A DNA stretch of 64,000 nt from Gnetum montanum (Eukaryota > Streptophyta > Gnetopsida > Gnetales > Gnetaceae), in contig MNCI01013622.1 of assembly GCA_015680685.1 (NCBI GenBank), positions 19,884 through 83,883 on the forward strand, read 5' to 3'. The notes beneath the pieces were generated by a model, which saw nothing but the letters and a program-made list of their open reading frames with translations, ran no database searches and was not told the DNA's origin. A program made the translations under genes and the position numbers. The number at the start of each line of letters is the position of its first letter. The stretch's first letter is position 1. This document shows, in pieces, positions 11,868 to 22,950 of this stretch.

Positions 11868-12785
11868 TGATGAGCAGCGAGTACCCCCTATGACCAACCA
11901 TACAAATCATAATCATTCATGTAAAATATAGTTGAATTTTTTCCATGGAACTAGTGTGGTATCTAGATTGTTATGTCTTCCCACTTGGACTAGTGGTAGC
12001 ATTGTCACGTATGGTTTAGTCCAAAGTGAGGCATATGATTATTGATGTTGTGCGGCCCTTAAATTAACTAGATAATAATGTAGAAATTAATTATTTAAAC
12101 TAATTAATAACAAGAAGATAAATCCTAAACTATCCTAAGGGTGATGAGTGTTCATTTCTAGCTTGCTATACACATCCTAAACTCATGTATCCATTGTTGG
12201 GATTGCCAAGTGTTATGCTACTAGGCTAACCAAGCAATAACATTTCTAGGATTACCAAGTGAATATGTGTCTATGCTCATAACTAATCACGCTTATTAAG
12301 TTGATTGATTAATGTGCATAGAAATGTAAATGTTAACTAAGTACATAGAAAATAAATTGCATTAAAAGTAAATCTATTCTAAGTCAAAGTGTTGCAATGA
12401 ATATGAATCAATCTTGATCTTATTTTTGTACATGGGATGTGTCTACGTACAATGCCACTTGAAGAAGACATTGTACAACTGACTCAAATCCACATTGTGG
12501 GCACTCACTGACTATTTGCTAAGATTATGGGAGAAAACTGCAAGAGGCTAGTTACACTATTGACAATATGATGTCAAATACGTGACGGGTGCTCACATAT
12601 TTATAGGAAAATACAGGCATTGTGTCAATGGGGATACATTAACGCATTTAGTTGCATCAACAAGGCTACGTCAATGCATCTAAGATGCATTGCCCGTTAA
12701 TGCATCAACAGATTTTCATTTACACATATGTGTTGATGCATTGGGGATGCATCAACAAAGTTGCCTGACATATCATGTCTCATCA
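11868..12785 (-). mobile_element. Family-A solo LTR with perfect TSD
   Basis: It is bounded by TGATGAG (11868) and CTCATCA (12785) with perfect 5-bp duplications CTTAT at 11863-11867 and 12786-12790, so it is a complete 918-bp LTR left by recombination between two LTRs. On the minus strand it has the family R/U5 blocks. Its U3 carries repeats of a TGATGCATT/AATGCATCAAC motif (12620-12765) instead of the GATATC cluster of most other copies. Confidence 0.9.
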
Positions 12786-12790
12786 CTTAT

Positions 12791-12945
12791 TTAAAGAAAA
12801 TACCTTCTAAAAGAAAATATAAGTTTCCAAAATTTAAAATTAGAAATAAAGATAGATTTTCAAAAGCATTTTCTATAACTTGGATAACAACTTCCAGAAG
12901 CTTGTGCATATTATAAAGTCATGCTTTTGGAAGCTTTATAGGATC
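12791..12945. repeat. Array remnant between two insertions
   Basis: TTTAAAGAAAATACC, CTTCCAGAAG and GCTTTTGGAAGC show that this is the dyad-rich array continuing after the solo LTR. It ends in GGATC (12941-12945), the target duplication of element 2, and the array resumes with GGATC at 31921. Confidence 0.75.
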
Positions 12946-13111
12946 TAATGAGTCATGATTTTGTGAACTCCAATATCAAATATATCTGATATCGGATACC
13001 TGATATCGAAGCCCAAGAAGCAATGTCAAATATTTGATATCGTGTCTTCCATGCTAGCTTATAAATACAACACTTGGGGTGCACAGTTGGGATAGTTTTA
13101 GTTTCAATTTT
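12946..13111 (+). repeat. Element 2 5' LTR, first part
   Basis: Homologous to the first 160 bases of the 3' LTR at 31066. It contains the GATATC cluster, GCTTATAAATAC (TATA box, about 13062) and AGTTTCAATTTT, where element 1 inserted. The terminal TG is mutated to TA. Confidence 0.88.
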
Positions 13112-13955
13112 TGATGAGTCGTGATATCAGGGCCGCAATATCGTGTCAGCAATATCGGGTCCGCAATATTGGATCCTACTAAGCAATATCGGACATCCAA
13201 TATCAGGACCTATCTCGTTGCCTATAAATAAGAGGCGAGCACACTTGGTTTGACAATTAGTTCTTAGTTCCTTACCCAAAATCTTGTAGTTTCTCCCTCT
13301 CAGAGTTAGAATTATTTCTGAGTGCCTGCAGTAGGTGTCATAAAGCGAATGGATCTTTATTCGAGCATTGTGTACCTGAGCACACCTTGTGTTCGGAAAT
13401 AAGGACGAACTTTGTGATAAACGTTGTAGCATTCAGAATAGCTTATCTCTCACCCTTAATGCTATTTATAGTTCTTTAATGCTTTCATTAGTTAATTAAT
13501 GTTGATTTTATTGATTTGTTAATTTTCACAAGTAAGCACACTCAATACGACCACTTTGAACATACGTGGAACACTTGGTAACCCAGTAACAATTAGCGTT
13601 TGGTAATCCCAGTAGTGTTGCACTGGTTCAGGATGTGTACAGAAAGTGGGATTGGATGCTGTTGTTAGGACTAGTTAGGACCTAGGTGATTATTTAATTT
13701 AAATTAGTTATTCAATCAATTCACTTCTTCCCTCTTAGTGCCAAGACATAAAACATAAAAAGCATAAAAATCATATACCTCAAGTTTACTTAACCATAAA
13801 ATCATGCCATACGAGTAAGCTTGGGAAGATAACGATGGCCTAACCCATCCTTGTTCTATGAAGGTGCATAAGCACTTAGTCCTTGGAGTTCAACCAGATC
13901 ATGTGTAACGCTTGTATTCATATGGTTGAGCGTAGGGGTACCTTGCCATTCATCA
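13112..13955 (+). repeat. Element 1 5' LTR
   Basis: TGATGAGTCGTGATATC...CATTCATCA, 844 bp. U3 holds six ATATC/GATATC motifs (13121-13203). TATA box TATAAATAAG is at about 13224. A conserved GAGCATTGTGTACCTGAGCA block and an AATAAGGACG region follow in R/U5. By eye it is roughly 90% or more identical to the 3' copy, so insertion is not recent. Confidence 0.92.
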
Positions 13956-13974
13956 TTGGTGCCATTGCCGGGGA
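13956..13974 (+). promoter_or_regulatory. Primer binding site, tRNA-Asp type
   Basis: TTGGTGCCATTGCCGGGGA follows the 5' LTR directly. It matches, apart from about two mismatches, the complement of the plant tRNA-Asp 3' end that Athila-type elements use to prime minus-strand DNA synthesis. Confidence 0.8.
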
Positions 13975-14092
13975 CTATGTTGTTTGTGCGCTAAGTAGAA
14001 CTTAGGAATCTTCCCATCGTTGGAACAAACCCTAGGGTTAGTTGTTTTAAAATCATCAAAAGAGAAGAGTATTGCACACTGAAGAATTAATC

Positions 14093-16745
14093 ATGTCTCC
14101 TTCTTCTTACGAGAGTGTTTCACTGCCTAGGTCTGACATAATGAACAATTGGAGGCATAGTACACATGATGATCTACCGGTGCCTCAACAGTTTCATGTG
14201 GTATAAGTTCATCCTGATGAGTATATATCAAACTCTACCTTTATCCTCCACCAAGATGAACAATTGCATTACTGTGATGTAGAAGGTAACATAGTGTTAC
14301 CTCCCAATCGTTTAGTCCCAAGCATGCTTCTTCGTGCTCTCACACGAATTGATATGCAACACTTATAGGCAGAGTACGTTGTGCATGAACACGACTTGAG
14401 AGAGTATCAACCCATAGAGGCACAACATCAAAAGGACTTACAATAAGAGAAACATCATAAATCTATGAAGGGAAAGTGGTCTCAAGATGTCCCATATGTC
14501 CTAAGTGAAAATGAGGGTGTTGAACCTACCTCAGGAGGTCTTCCACAAAATGATGTTCCTCCCATTGACTTTAGTCAAGGGGTTGTGTATCAGAATCTTC
14601 ACTCAACTATCCATAACCTAGATTCTGGTACTAATGGACACAAAGGGTTCCAAAAAGAAACACAAACATATGACAAAGATGGACATTCTAATCGTAACTA
14701 CGATCGAGGCCACGACCACCGAAAAGAAGGTAGCAGGCACCATCATGGTGACGGTCCTTCTTCCTCTTCACCTTCATCATCTCCTTCCCCCTCTCCTTCA
14801 AGATCGAAACACAGTTGCAGAGGGAAAGACCCTGAGGATAATGCTAGGAAAAATAGGAATAATAGAAAAAATAGTCGAGAAAGGGGACAAGGGCATTCTA
14901 GAGAAACACAACGTGAAAGGAGGGAGAGTAGGGAACAGCATAGGCATCATAGATGCCATAGACAACACGATCACGATGAACCCCTACTTGCTACCTGAAG
15001 TATGCTAGATATAACTGAGGCTGTTAGAATCCCAAAAAGGCACCAAAAAGATAACAGGATCAAAAGATTGGACATGAACAATATCCCATGATTTGAAGGG
15101 GGATACAACACTAATCCTCAAAATCATTTACAAGCATTTCACGATGCATGTGCCTTGCAAAACATAGAAAAAAAGTGGCAAAAACTCAAGTTGTTTTCAC
15201 GAACACTGATCAAGGAAGCAGAAAGCTAGTACTGGTCCTTAGAACCAAAGTCCATTCGTCGATGGAGTACCATGTTAGAACTATTCAATGATAAGTATCA
15301 AATGTACTCTCAAGCATCCAACCTGCAGAAGCAAATCCAAGGATGGAAACAACGAGGACACAAACCCTTGAATGCTGCCATGGGCCGATATTATGCATTA
15401 TTACATCATTTCCTTGGCCATGGTTACTTGCAGAGAGAATAACTATGCCATCTCGTAGATGGACTTAAGCATGAAACGCGAAGAACCCTTGGGACCTATG
15501 CCCAAGGAAGACTATTCGAGCTTAGTGCCCATCAAGTACAAAGATTGTTGGAGCAAGTTGCCAAGGAGGAAGGAGAGTTAAGGAAAAGAGAGAGTGTGGA
15601 GAAATACAATAGAGATCCTTCCCTCTGAAAGAAGGGAGTTAGATTTTGTGAGGATGAAGAAAAGTCACCACTTGAAGAGATGGTGAATAGGAAAACTTTG
15701 CCCATTCAAAAACTTGTATCAAAAGTATCAGCAAAGGTAAACCAAATGTGGGACTCCCTAGATAATAAATTTTAAACTATTCTCAAAATAGTAGAGGAGT
15801 CTAGGGAACCAGGTAGTGATCGAGAAAGAAGAAAAAAGAAAGAAACTGAATATGCACGTAACAAACGTAACGACAAAGCTACCATCATTAAAGAGGTTAT
15901 GGATTCAGATACAGAAAATGATGGTGAATGTGAGATATGTCAATATGACCATTCTAAGTGATGTTGCCCAGTAATCTCACATCTGCAGGAGTCTGGGGTA
16001 TACGCACTAAACCCATGATTAAATAGACGCCAAACACCTCAAAGGTTACCTTACCCTCAAGGTAGCCTAAGATAGTTCCACCAACCCTTGACGTATTATC
16101 CAAGTGGAACTCCACCACAACCAAATGAGCAGTATCAACAGTGGCAACACCCACAATCATGGGGAATGCCACCACCACATCAACAGTACCCTTACCGTCA
16201 ACCTGACCCATATGGATACTACGTGTAGTAGCCAATCTCTCCACGTGACTCTACTAGTCACATTACTTCTTAGTCTCACTACCAAACCCAAAAGTACTAT
16301 AGAACTCCTTCTCCTAGAGGAGAGGTTCCACAAACGTACTATCTTTCTCATCCAACTGTACCTCTTCCACCCTTACCTCCATTACCACCTACTCTTGCTA
16401 TGCAGGGTGAGCTTCCTGCCTAGCCACAGCAATGTAACGCTACAAGGGCTATCAACCCTTAACCTACTATTGGTTCAAACAACCGCATAAAGAAGAGACC
16501 TTTCTTTAGAACCAACAGTCCAACTAAGTTCTTGCAACCACAAGCGACAAATTCTCCAAACACCTCACCACCATTCGAATCTTCGCAGCTTCCTTTGAAC
16601 CAAAGACTACAGTTAATGCACACGGTCATGTTGACTCATGCAATTACCGATTGGATTAAAGCTGGCCATCTTCCTAGGAAACTCTCTAATCCTGGAAGTC
16701 CTCTTATATATTTGCAAATTGCTGGGAACGAACCTTGCAAATCTC
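14093..16745 (+). pseudogene. gag: Element 1 Gag with SR-rich region
   Basis: One frame runs from ATG 14093 to about 16745, broken only by in-frame stops. Residues about 215-300 are rich in Ser/Pro then Arg/Glu/His (PSSSSPSSSPSPSPSRSKHS, followed by RERRESREQHRHH), like an SR domain. After DEPLLAT comes the retrotransposon capsid region (PF03732-like; MNNIP, then NPQNHLQAFHDACALQN and FNDKYQMYSQASNLQKQIQGW). The C-terminal part is Pro/Gln/Tyr-rich with a CEICQYDH cysteine pair but no classical CCHC knuckle. Gag would form the virus-like particle. Most stops sit where Gln, Trp or Arg codons are expected. Confidence 0.88.
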
Positions 16746-17320
16746 TTTGGATTCAGGTTCTGGTGTTAACTTAATCTCTCAAGAAATGTACAAATCCTGG
16801 AACCTACCTCCACTAAAAAAGAGTAACATACATTTAAAGTTGACCAACCAATCCATCATTATCCCCTTAGGACTAGTGGAGGACATTGTCACCACTATTT
16901 GTGGGTGGTCGTATCCAGCCAATTTCCTAGTGATTCAAGTCAACAACTGTAAAGGGGACTTCCTAAGCATAATGAGAAGAGCATGGGTAAGCACAATTGA
17001 TGCATGCCTAGGAATACATGACCTTTCCCTAGAAATATCAAAGGAAAATATATTTGGAAAGATCGAGAAGAAGAAAGTTCCATGCATCGCATACAGTGAC
17101 ACAAGGTGTAATTGCATGTAGAAGTCCTGGTTTGTACAACATTTAACATTACCTGCATGCAAATAGTGTGCACCAATAACTAACATACAAAGATGCCTGT
17201 ATGTAATAGCCACAAGACAAGAAGGCACCCAGTGGCTGACAGCTGACCAAGAGAATGATTCAACTATATGCATGGAACCAACTGAGAGCTTAACTTGCAC
17301 CTACATTGATAGCATAGATA
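16735..17320 (+). pseudogene. pro: Element 1 protease
   Basis: The aspartic protease active site DSG is at 16750-16758 in LDSGSGVNLISQE. It is followed by the Athila-like block in which PLGLVEDI and YPANFLVIQ are recognisable. Gag ends in a different frame about ten bases earlier, and the residues on each side join as one protein, so the shift is a decay indel. The linker after the protease (VPCIAYSDTRCNCM onward) is matched by 26010-26180 in element 2. Confidence 0.8.
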
Positions 17321-17430
17321 CATTAGAGTAAGTCCATCGTCAACTTCCAAGTCCTGACATCGAAAATATCAACTAGGGGTAGTTGGAAATCCCTGACAAG
17401 TTCAAGTAAAAACCCCTTGAGTTAAAATCA

Positions 17431-18300
17431 TTGCCCATCAGTATGGAGTATACATTTCTCAAAAATGGAAAATCGATAATCATTAATGCTAAGCTCACTC
17501 CTCAACAAAAAGAAAGATTGCTGAAAATGGTAAACAAATGGTTGAAAGCCTTTGCTTGGTCATATCTTGAATTAACCGAAATAAATCCTAGGATATGCCA
17601 GCATAGAATTTACACTGACCCCTCCATGAAACCTCGACGACAACCACAAAGGCAATTGAACCCAAAGCTTAAGCAAGTGGTTAAAGAAGAAATTGAACAA
17701 CTTCTAAAAGCTAGGTTCATCTATCCCATTGCTAATAGTGAATAGGTTAGTCCATTAGTCATTGTGTCCAAAAAGGGAGGTAAATGGAGGATGTGTATAG
17801 ACTTTAGGCTATTAAACATGGCAACATTTAAAGACCACTTCCCATTGTCATTCGTCGACCAAGTCTTAGATGCCATTGCAGGGCATTACTACTATAGTTT
17901 TCTGGATGGCTACAGTGGATATAATCAAATTCAAATAGCACCAGAAGACTAAGCCAAGACTATGTTCACAAGTCATTGGAGGACATTTGCATATAAGTAG
18001 ATGTCGTTTGGCTTATGCAATGCCCCAGCAACATTTCAATGTTTGGTTCTAAGTATCTTTTAGTAGCAAATAACAAATGGTATGGGGGTATTTATGGATG
18101 ATTTCTCCACCTATGGAGTAGACTTTGAACAAGCATTGGATCGATTAGAGAAAGTATTAAAATGATGAGTAGAAACCAACTTAAGGCTTAATTGACAAAA
18201 AAGCCATTTAATGCTCCAAGAAGGCGTTGTATTAGGGCATAAGATTTCACAAACAAGGATAGAAGTAGATCTTGAGAAATCACTTAGCAACCTAAAACTG
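17431..18300 (+). pseudogene. pol: Element 1 reverse transcriptase
   Basis: RT motifs in order: QRQLNPKLKQVVKEEI; VSKKGGKWRMCIDFRLLN; FPLSFVDQVLDAIAG; FLDGYSGYNQIQIAPED; FGLCNAPATFQ; and the active site FMDDF (18091-18105), whose two aspartates are intact. Stops at 17743, 17950, 17998 and several positions in 18060-18200 fall where Trp, Gln or Arg are usual. Dead but highly readable. FMDDF and GLCNAPATFQ fit the non-chromoviral Athila/Tat branch. Confidence 0.92.
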
Positions 18301-18890
18301 TAAAAGAAATTCGATCATTCCTTGGACATACTGGCTATTATAAACGCTTCATTGAGAATTTTTCAAGGATTGCGAAACCTTTGGTAGAACTAACGAAGAA
18401 GGACGTACCTTTTGAATGGACCAAGGAATGTGAGCTAGCCTTCAAAACCTTCAAATAGAAGCTTCTAGAAAGACCTATTTTACAAGCTCATGACTGGTTC
18501 AAACCATTCCACATAATGACTAATGTGTCCAACTTTGCCTTAGGAGCTGTACTTACACAATTTGATCACCAAAAACATCCCTATTACATCCACTATGCAA
18601 GTCGAAGTATCGCTAGTGCATAACTCAATTACACCACAACGAAAAAAGAGTTAATGGCTGTGGTGTTTGCACTAGAAAAATTTAGGCACTATGTATTGGG
18701 CTATAAGATATTTGTACATACGGATCATAGTGCAATTCGGTTCCTAATGAATAAACCAATGGTGAGCCCTCGTATCATACGATGGCTTGTGATCTTACAA
18801 GAGTTTGATCTTATGATGATTGATCGTAAGGGCACCAAGAATGTTGTTGCTGATCATTTATCAGTTACAATGGGACAACAAAGAGGATGA
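18300..18890 (+). pseudogene. pol: Element 1 RNase H
   Basis: The gypsy-type RNase H runs from the FEWTKECELAFKTFK region (about 18410) through HYASRSIA, LMAVVFALEKFRHYVLGYK, the catalytic-site segment FVHTDHSAIRFL and VVADHLS. It removes the RNA strand during reverse transcription. The domain sits in a different frame from RT, showing an indel near 18290. No second (plant-type) RNase H is seen between it and the integrase. Confidence 0.85.
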
Positions 18891-19029
18891 ATATCCGATT
18901 TCTAACCATTTCCTTGATGAACTCCTCTTTGCAGGTGTGATAAATAATCACTCACCCATTGATACAAATTAGTATAGTAGCATTCTCACTTATCTACTTA
19001 CACAAGAAACACCACAAGGGTTAGACGTT

Positions 19030-20169
19030 AAAAAGAAACAACAGTTTCTTCACTGAGCCAAATATTTCATGGAAATNGTTCATGAGGGCCTTTATGGGGG
19101 TCATTATGTGGGGAGATGAATAGCCATAAAAATCTTGCTTGCAAGATATTATTAGCCTACATTGTTCCAAGATGTTCATCATTTCATCTAATCTTGTGAG
19201 CGTTGCCAACATGATCAAGGAATGACTGCTAGAATGGAGGATCCACAACAATGGATTCAACCTTTAAAACCCTTCGACATATGGGGTATTTATTTTATGG
19301 GGCCTATTACACTAATGTCTAATGGAAAGGCCTACATTGTTGTTGTTGCTAACTATTTTACAAAATGGGTAGAAGTAGCTGCTATTATGGACTATACATC
19401 ATCTACCGTTGCACAATTTTTTTAACAAAAAATTGTAAATAGGTTTGGCTTGCCTTGTGCACTTATTTCTAACAATGGTACACACTTTACAGGTTCGACT
19501 TTTCAAAAGTTAATGCAACGCTTAGGAGTTGAACATAAACTAACTACACCATATCATCCTTAAGCAAATGGTCAAGCCAAAGTCACCAATAGGGAGATCA
19601 CAAAAATATTGCCACGAACCATTAGCAAGTATAGGCGAGATTGGAGCACTAAACTGAATGATGCTCTTTGGGCATACCGCTCCACATGGAAACTCCCTAT
19701 CAGCTACTCTCCCTATGAGTTAGTGTACGATAAACTTCCAATGCTTCCTATTCAAGCTAAGCTCTATACACTATCCATAACATGTGACCTTAACCTTGAC
19801 CTCAATCTAGCACAAAAAGAATGGTTAATGAACCTTAACTTGCTAGATGAGAATCGACTAGCTGCCCTGTCATCCAATGAATTGCACAAGGCCTTTAACA
19901 AAAAACATGATGACCTAAAGATTAGGAAAGTCAAATACCAATTGGGAGATAAGGTTCTTTATTGGAATCCCACACATGTACCACAATGAACTAAATTTCA
20001 AACGCTGTGGGAAAGACCTTATATCATCCATGAAACTATTCCTTCAGGGGCCACGATGATCTACAAACCTGAAAGCCCGAATAAGAAGTTATTGGTCAAC
20101 ATCCAACAAACCAAACCCTTCCATGAGCCTAAAATAGCTAGTACTAATATTACCTTTGTTGGTGGATAA
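19030..20169 (+). pseudogene. int: Element 1 integrase
   Basis: The zinc-binding HHCC part is partly lost: it begins around the N at 19077 (VHEGLYGGHY, then CERCQHDQGM). The core contains IYFMGPI, LISNNGTHF and ANGQAKVTNREI. At the three catalytic positions (Asp, Asp, Glu in active enzymes) it has Tyr (19291-19293), Asn (19471-19473) and Lys (19579-19581). The C-terminal part is readable: LWAYRSTWKLPI, SPYELVYDKLPMLPI, YQLGDKVLYWNP. The frame ends at TAA 20167-20169. Confidence 0.88.
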
Positions 20170-22104
20170 CCTTGCTCACTATTTCGAATCTCCTCCTTGG
20201 GGGAGATGGCCACCAATGCTAACTATTCTAAGCCCTCAATTCCTTTGCTTTTTTTTTACACATTGTTCATCTTTAGTTATTTTTGTTTTACACCGTCGTT
20301 AACATTTTTACTATTTCTTTGTTTGATTTATTCTTATTCGTCACATAATAAGTGCTCACGATGGTGGGTTGTATTATCATAAGTGTTGATTGCTAATGAT
20401 TGGTTTTTACCTTTGACTTTCAATGTTGATGCTAAGATATGGTTTCTTTTGATAAAATAGGTAATGAGTTCATGTCACCCAATTATCCATGCAACTCTAT
20501 GATCTCCCTTGTTTGGAAATGTATTGTCCCTTTTCTAAGAAAACTTATTAATGAATCAGTGCCTTAGTACTCTTCAAACCAAGGAAAGATTCAAATGGAT
20601 GGAAAAGGATGTGACCTCAAGGGGATTCCACGCATGTGTGCTAGTTATTCTTTGGGTACTTGGATGTTTTTCATAAAGTCCTCTACCATTCTGCTATCAA
20701 CTAATATATCAAGAAGTTGACTAAATCAAATAAGTTTTTACATGGTGTGGTTCTCATAAAAAAAAAAAAACTAGTGAGAGTTCAAAGCACACCCCTTAGA
20801 CATAATAAAGAAACACGGGCTACAAGCACTGGTTATGGCACTGGAAAGACATGTTACCCATGCCTAAAGGTTCCCTCTAACTAAGGCCCTTTCTCACTTC
20901 CTGCTACTCTATCTTTCTCTTGTTGGAATGGTGGTGACTCTATGGATGCATTCTTGTTACTTTGGGAGGATGGGTTGGTCAAGTGTGTTGATGTGAGGTC
21001 ACTGGATGTGGATAGTTGAATATAGATTTGGACAGAATTTTATTAAGTCACCTTAACCACATATTACACAAGGGACTTTACACCACCTTAATTTTGGGAC
21101 TCCATCCCATTCTCTCCTCTCTTTTCTTTTTTTTTTCCACATTCCACCTCATTGCCAGTTTTATGATGAGTCTATATCTTGGTTGATGCATTGTTAGTCT
21201 TTAGTAAAACTCTTGTGGGTAAGTTTTTAACCTTTGTTTCCATATGTCATTCTGAGAGCCTATGCACTCTTTGGTTTGTAGGTTTGTCAGGGCGTTCAGG
21301 GCATGAGCCTGCTTTGGGGAGGACCCAATGGTATTCCTTTTTAGTGCAATTGTTAAGCTCTTTCCCTTCAACATTTCTCGCAATCAACTATTTTTCATTC
21401 ACCCCATCAATGACATCCGTTTTTGCTTTTTTTTTATTGGCTTCACCGTTGTTATTTCTCTTATCCTTCTTATTCTTTAAATATTTCCACCCTATTGCTA
21501 CCGGAGGTTCACTCTTAGTCATGGGGGCCCTATCTCAAATTTTTCCATTCCATAATTATCTTACCCCTACACCTTGGGTAGTTATCAATCATAAACCTCT
21601 AACCTAGTATCTACCATACCCACAACCTAGCCAATGTGCTTTATATTGAGGCAAGGTATTAGCTGCATGAGGTTTTATCTACCCTTGCTAATTTGTGAGT
21701 GTGTTGTGTGTGCAGATGGCGATTACACAAACAATGGACTAGGATAAGAGGGAGAACACAAGATGGAATGGAGCTGGAGTGTTTACACAAGGAACAAGTT
21801 TGGACATGTGGCTATGGATGAACAATAATGTGCATAGTTTCGACATCAGTAGCAATGTGCCTCATTCTCTCTCTCTCTCTATCTCTCTCTCTCTCTCTTC
21901 AAGCTATCGAATGAGGGTTTGGGTGTCATCTATGTACAGTGTTCACCACAATGGGCATGAACACCAATGCTATAATATATTTGTCAATCTGTTCCCTAGG
22001 CACTTTGAGTCTATCATCCCATGTCATCATCAGTTGTCATTCAGTCAATAATCCCATACCTTCCCAATATTTTGTAAGAAACTTAAGGACGAGTTTTCAT
22101 TCAG
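20170..22104 (+). other. Element 1 post-pol spacer
   Basis: Non-coding. Blocks such as AGGATGTGACCTCAAGGGGAT (about 20606), ACTGGAAAGACATGTTACCCATG (about 20839) and GGGCATGAGCCTGCTTTGGG (about 21298) recur in the same order in element 2 (26670, 26800, 27265) and in D (51080, 51325, 51875). A PPT-like TTAGTCATGGGGG lies at about 21517. The frame at 21179-21607 has no domain. Confidence 0.75.
21866..21899. repeat. (CT)n microsatellite
   Basis: A run of TC/CT dinucleotides interrupted once by TA, inside the element 1 spacer. Confidence 0.95.
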
Positions 22105-22115
22105 TCATGGGGGTA
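22105..22115 (+). promoter_or_regulatory. Element 1 polypurine tract region
   Basis: TCATGGGGGTA directly precedes the 3' LTR. The same sequence precedes the element 2 3' LTR (31055-31065). It is the expected plus-strand primer site, unusually short and interrupted by pyrimidines. Confidence 0.7.
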
Positions 22116-22945
22116 TGATAAGCTGCGATATCGGGGCTGCGATATTGAGTCCATGATATTGGATCTTGCCAAGCAATATCAGACATCTGATATTAGAACT
22201 TTTCTCATTGCCTATAAATAAGAGGTAGGTGTACTTCGTTTGGTAATTAGTTCTTAGTCCCTTACCCAAACTCTCTTAGTTTCTCCCTCTTAGAGCTAGA
22301 ATTATTTCTGAGTGCCCATAGTAGGAGTCATAAAGCGAACGGATCTTTATTTGAGCATTGTGTACCTGAGCACACCTTATGTCTAGAAATAAGGACGAAC
22401 TTTGTGATAAACCTTGTAGCATTCAGAATAGCTTATCTCTCACCCTTAATGCTATTTACAATTCTTGAATTCCTTCATTAGTTAATTAATGTTGCTTTTA
22501 TTGATTTGTTAATTTTCAAAAGTAAGCACACTTAGTACAACCACTTTGAGCATGCATGGAACACTTGGTAACCCAGTAACGATTAGCGTTTGGTAATCCC
22601 AGTAGTGTTGCATTGGTTCAAGATGTGTACGGAAAGTGGGATCGGATGCTAGTGTTAGGACTAGTTAGGACCTAGGTGATTATTTAATTTAAATTAGTTA
22701 TTCAATCAATTCACTTCTTCCCTCTTAGCACCAAGACATAAAACACAAAAAGCATAAAAATCATATACCTCAAGTTTACTTAACCATACAATCGTGCCAT
22801 ACAAGTAAGCTTGGGAAGACAACGATCGCCTAACCCATCCTTGTTTTGTGAAGGTGCATAAGCACTTAGTCCTTTGAGTTTGATCGGATCAAGTGTAACG
22901 CTTGTATTCATATGATTGAGCATAAGGGTACCTCGCCACTCATCA
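22116..22945 (+). repeat. Element 1 3' LTR
   Basis: 830 bp, TGATAAGCTGCGATATC...CCACTCATCA. Same block order as the 5' copy; the terminal TGATGAG has become TGATAAG. Confidence 0.92.
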
Positions 22946-22950
22946 GTTTT

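Larger units (their letters stand above)
13112..22945 (+). mobile_element. Family-A element 1 (Athila-type Ty3/gypsy), nested in element 2
   Basis: LTRs at 13112-13955 and 22116-22945 flank gag, protease, RT, RNase H and integrase in the standard Ty3/gypsy order. The 5-bp target duplication is ATTTT (13107-13111) versus GTTTT (22946-22950), one transition apart. The intact 3' LTR of element 2 shows a single ATTTT at that site. The 1.95-kb tail lacks the third ORF found in elements 2 and D, although the last 110 bases before the 3' LTR are shared with element 2, so ORF3 was probably deleted. Confidence 0.92.

Noticed and set aside
14634-15008. 124-codon frame overlapping gag
   Set aside because: Shadow of the SR-rich gag frame in another phase.
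16735-16774. Programmed -1 frameshift between gag and protease
   Set aside because: No slippery heptamer or downstream structure is evident, and residues on the two sides join smoothly, so an accidental indel explains it.
21179-21607. 142-codon frame in the element 1 spacer with hydrophobic stretches
   Set aside because: It looked like an env-type membrane protein, but the spacers of elements 2 and D do not keep it open, and the hydrophobicity comes from T-rich sequence.
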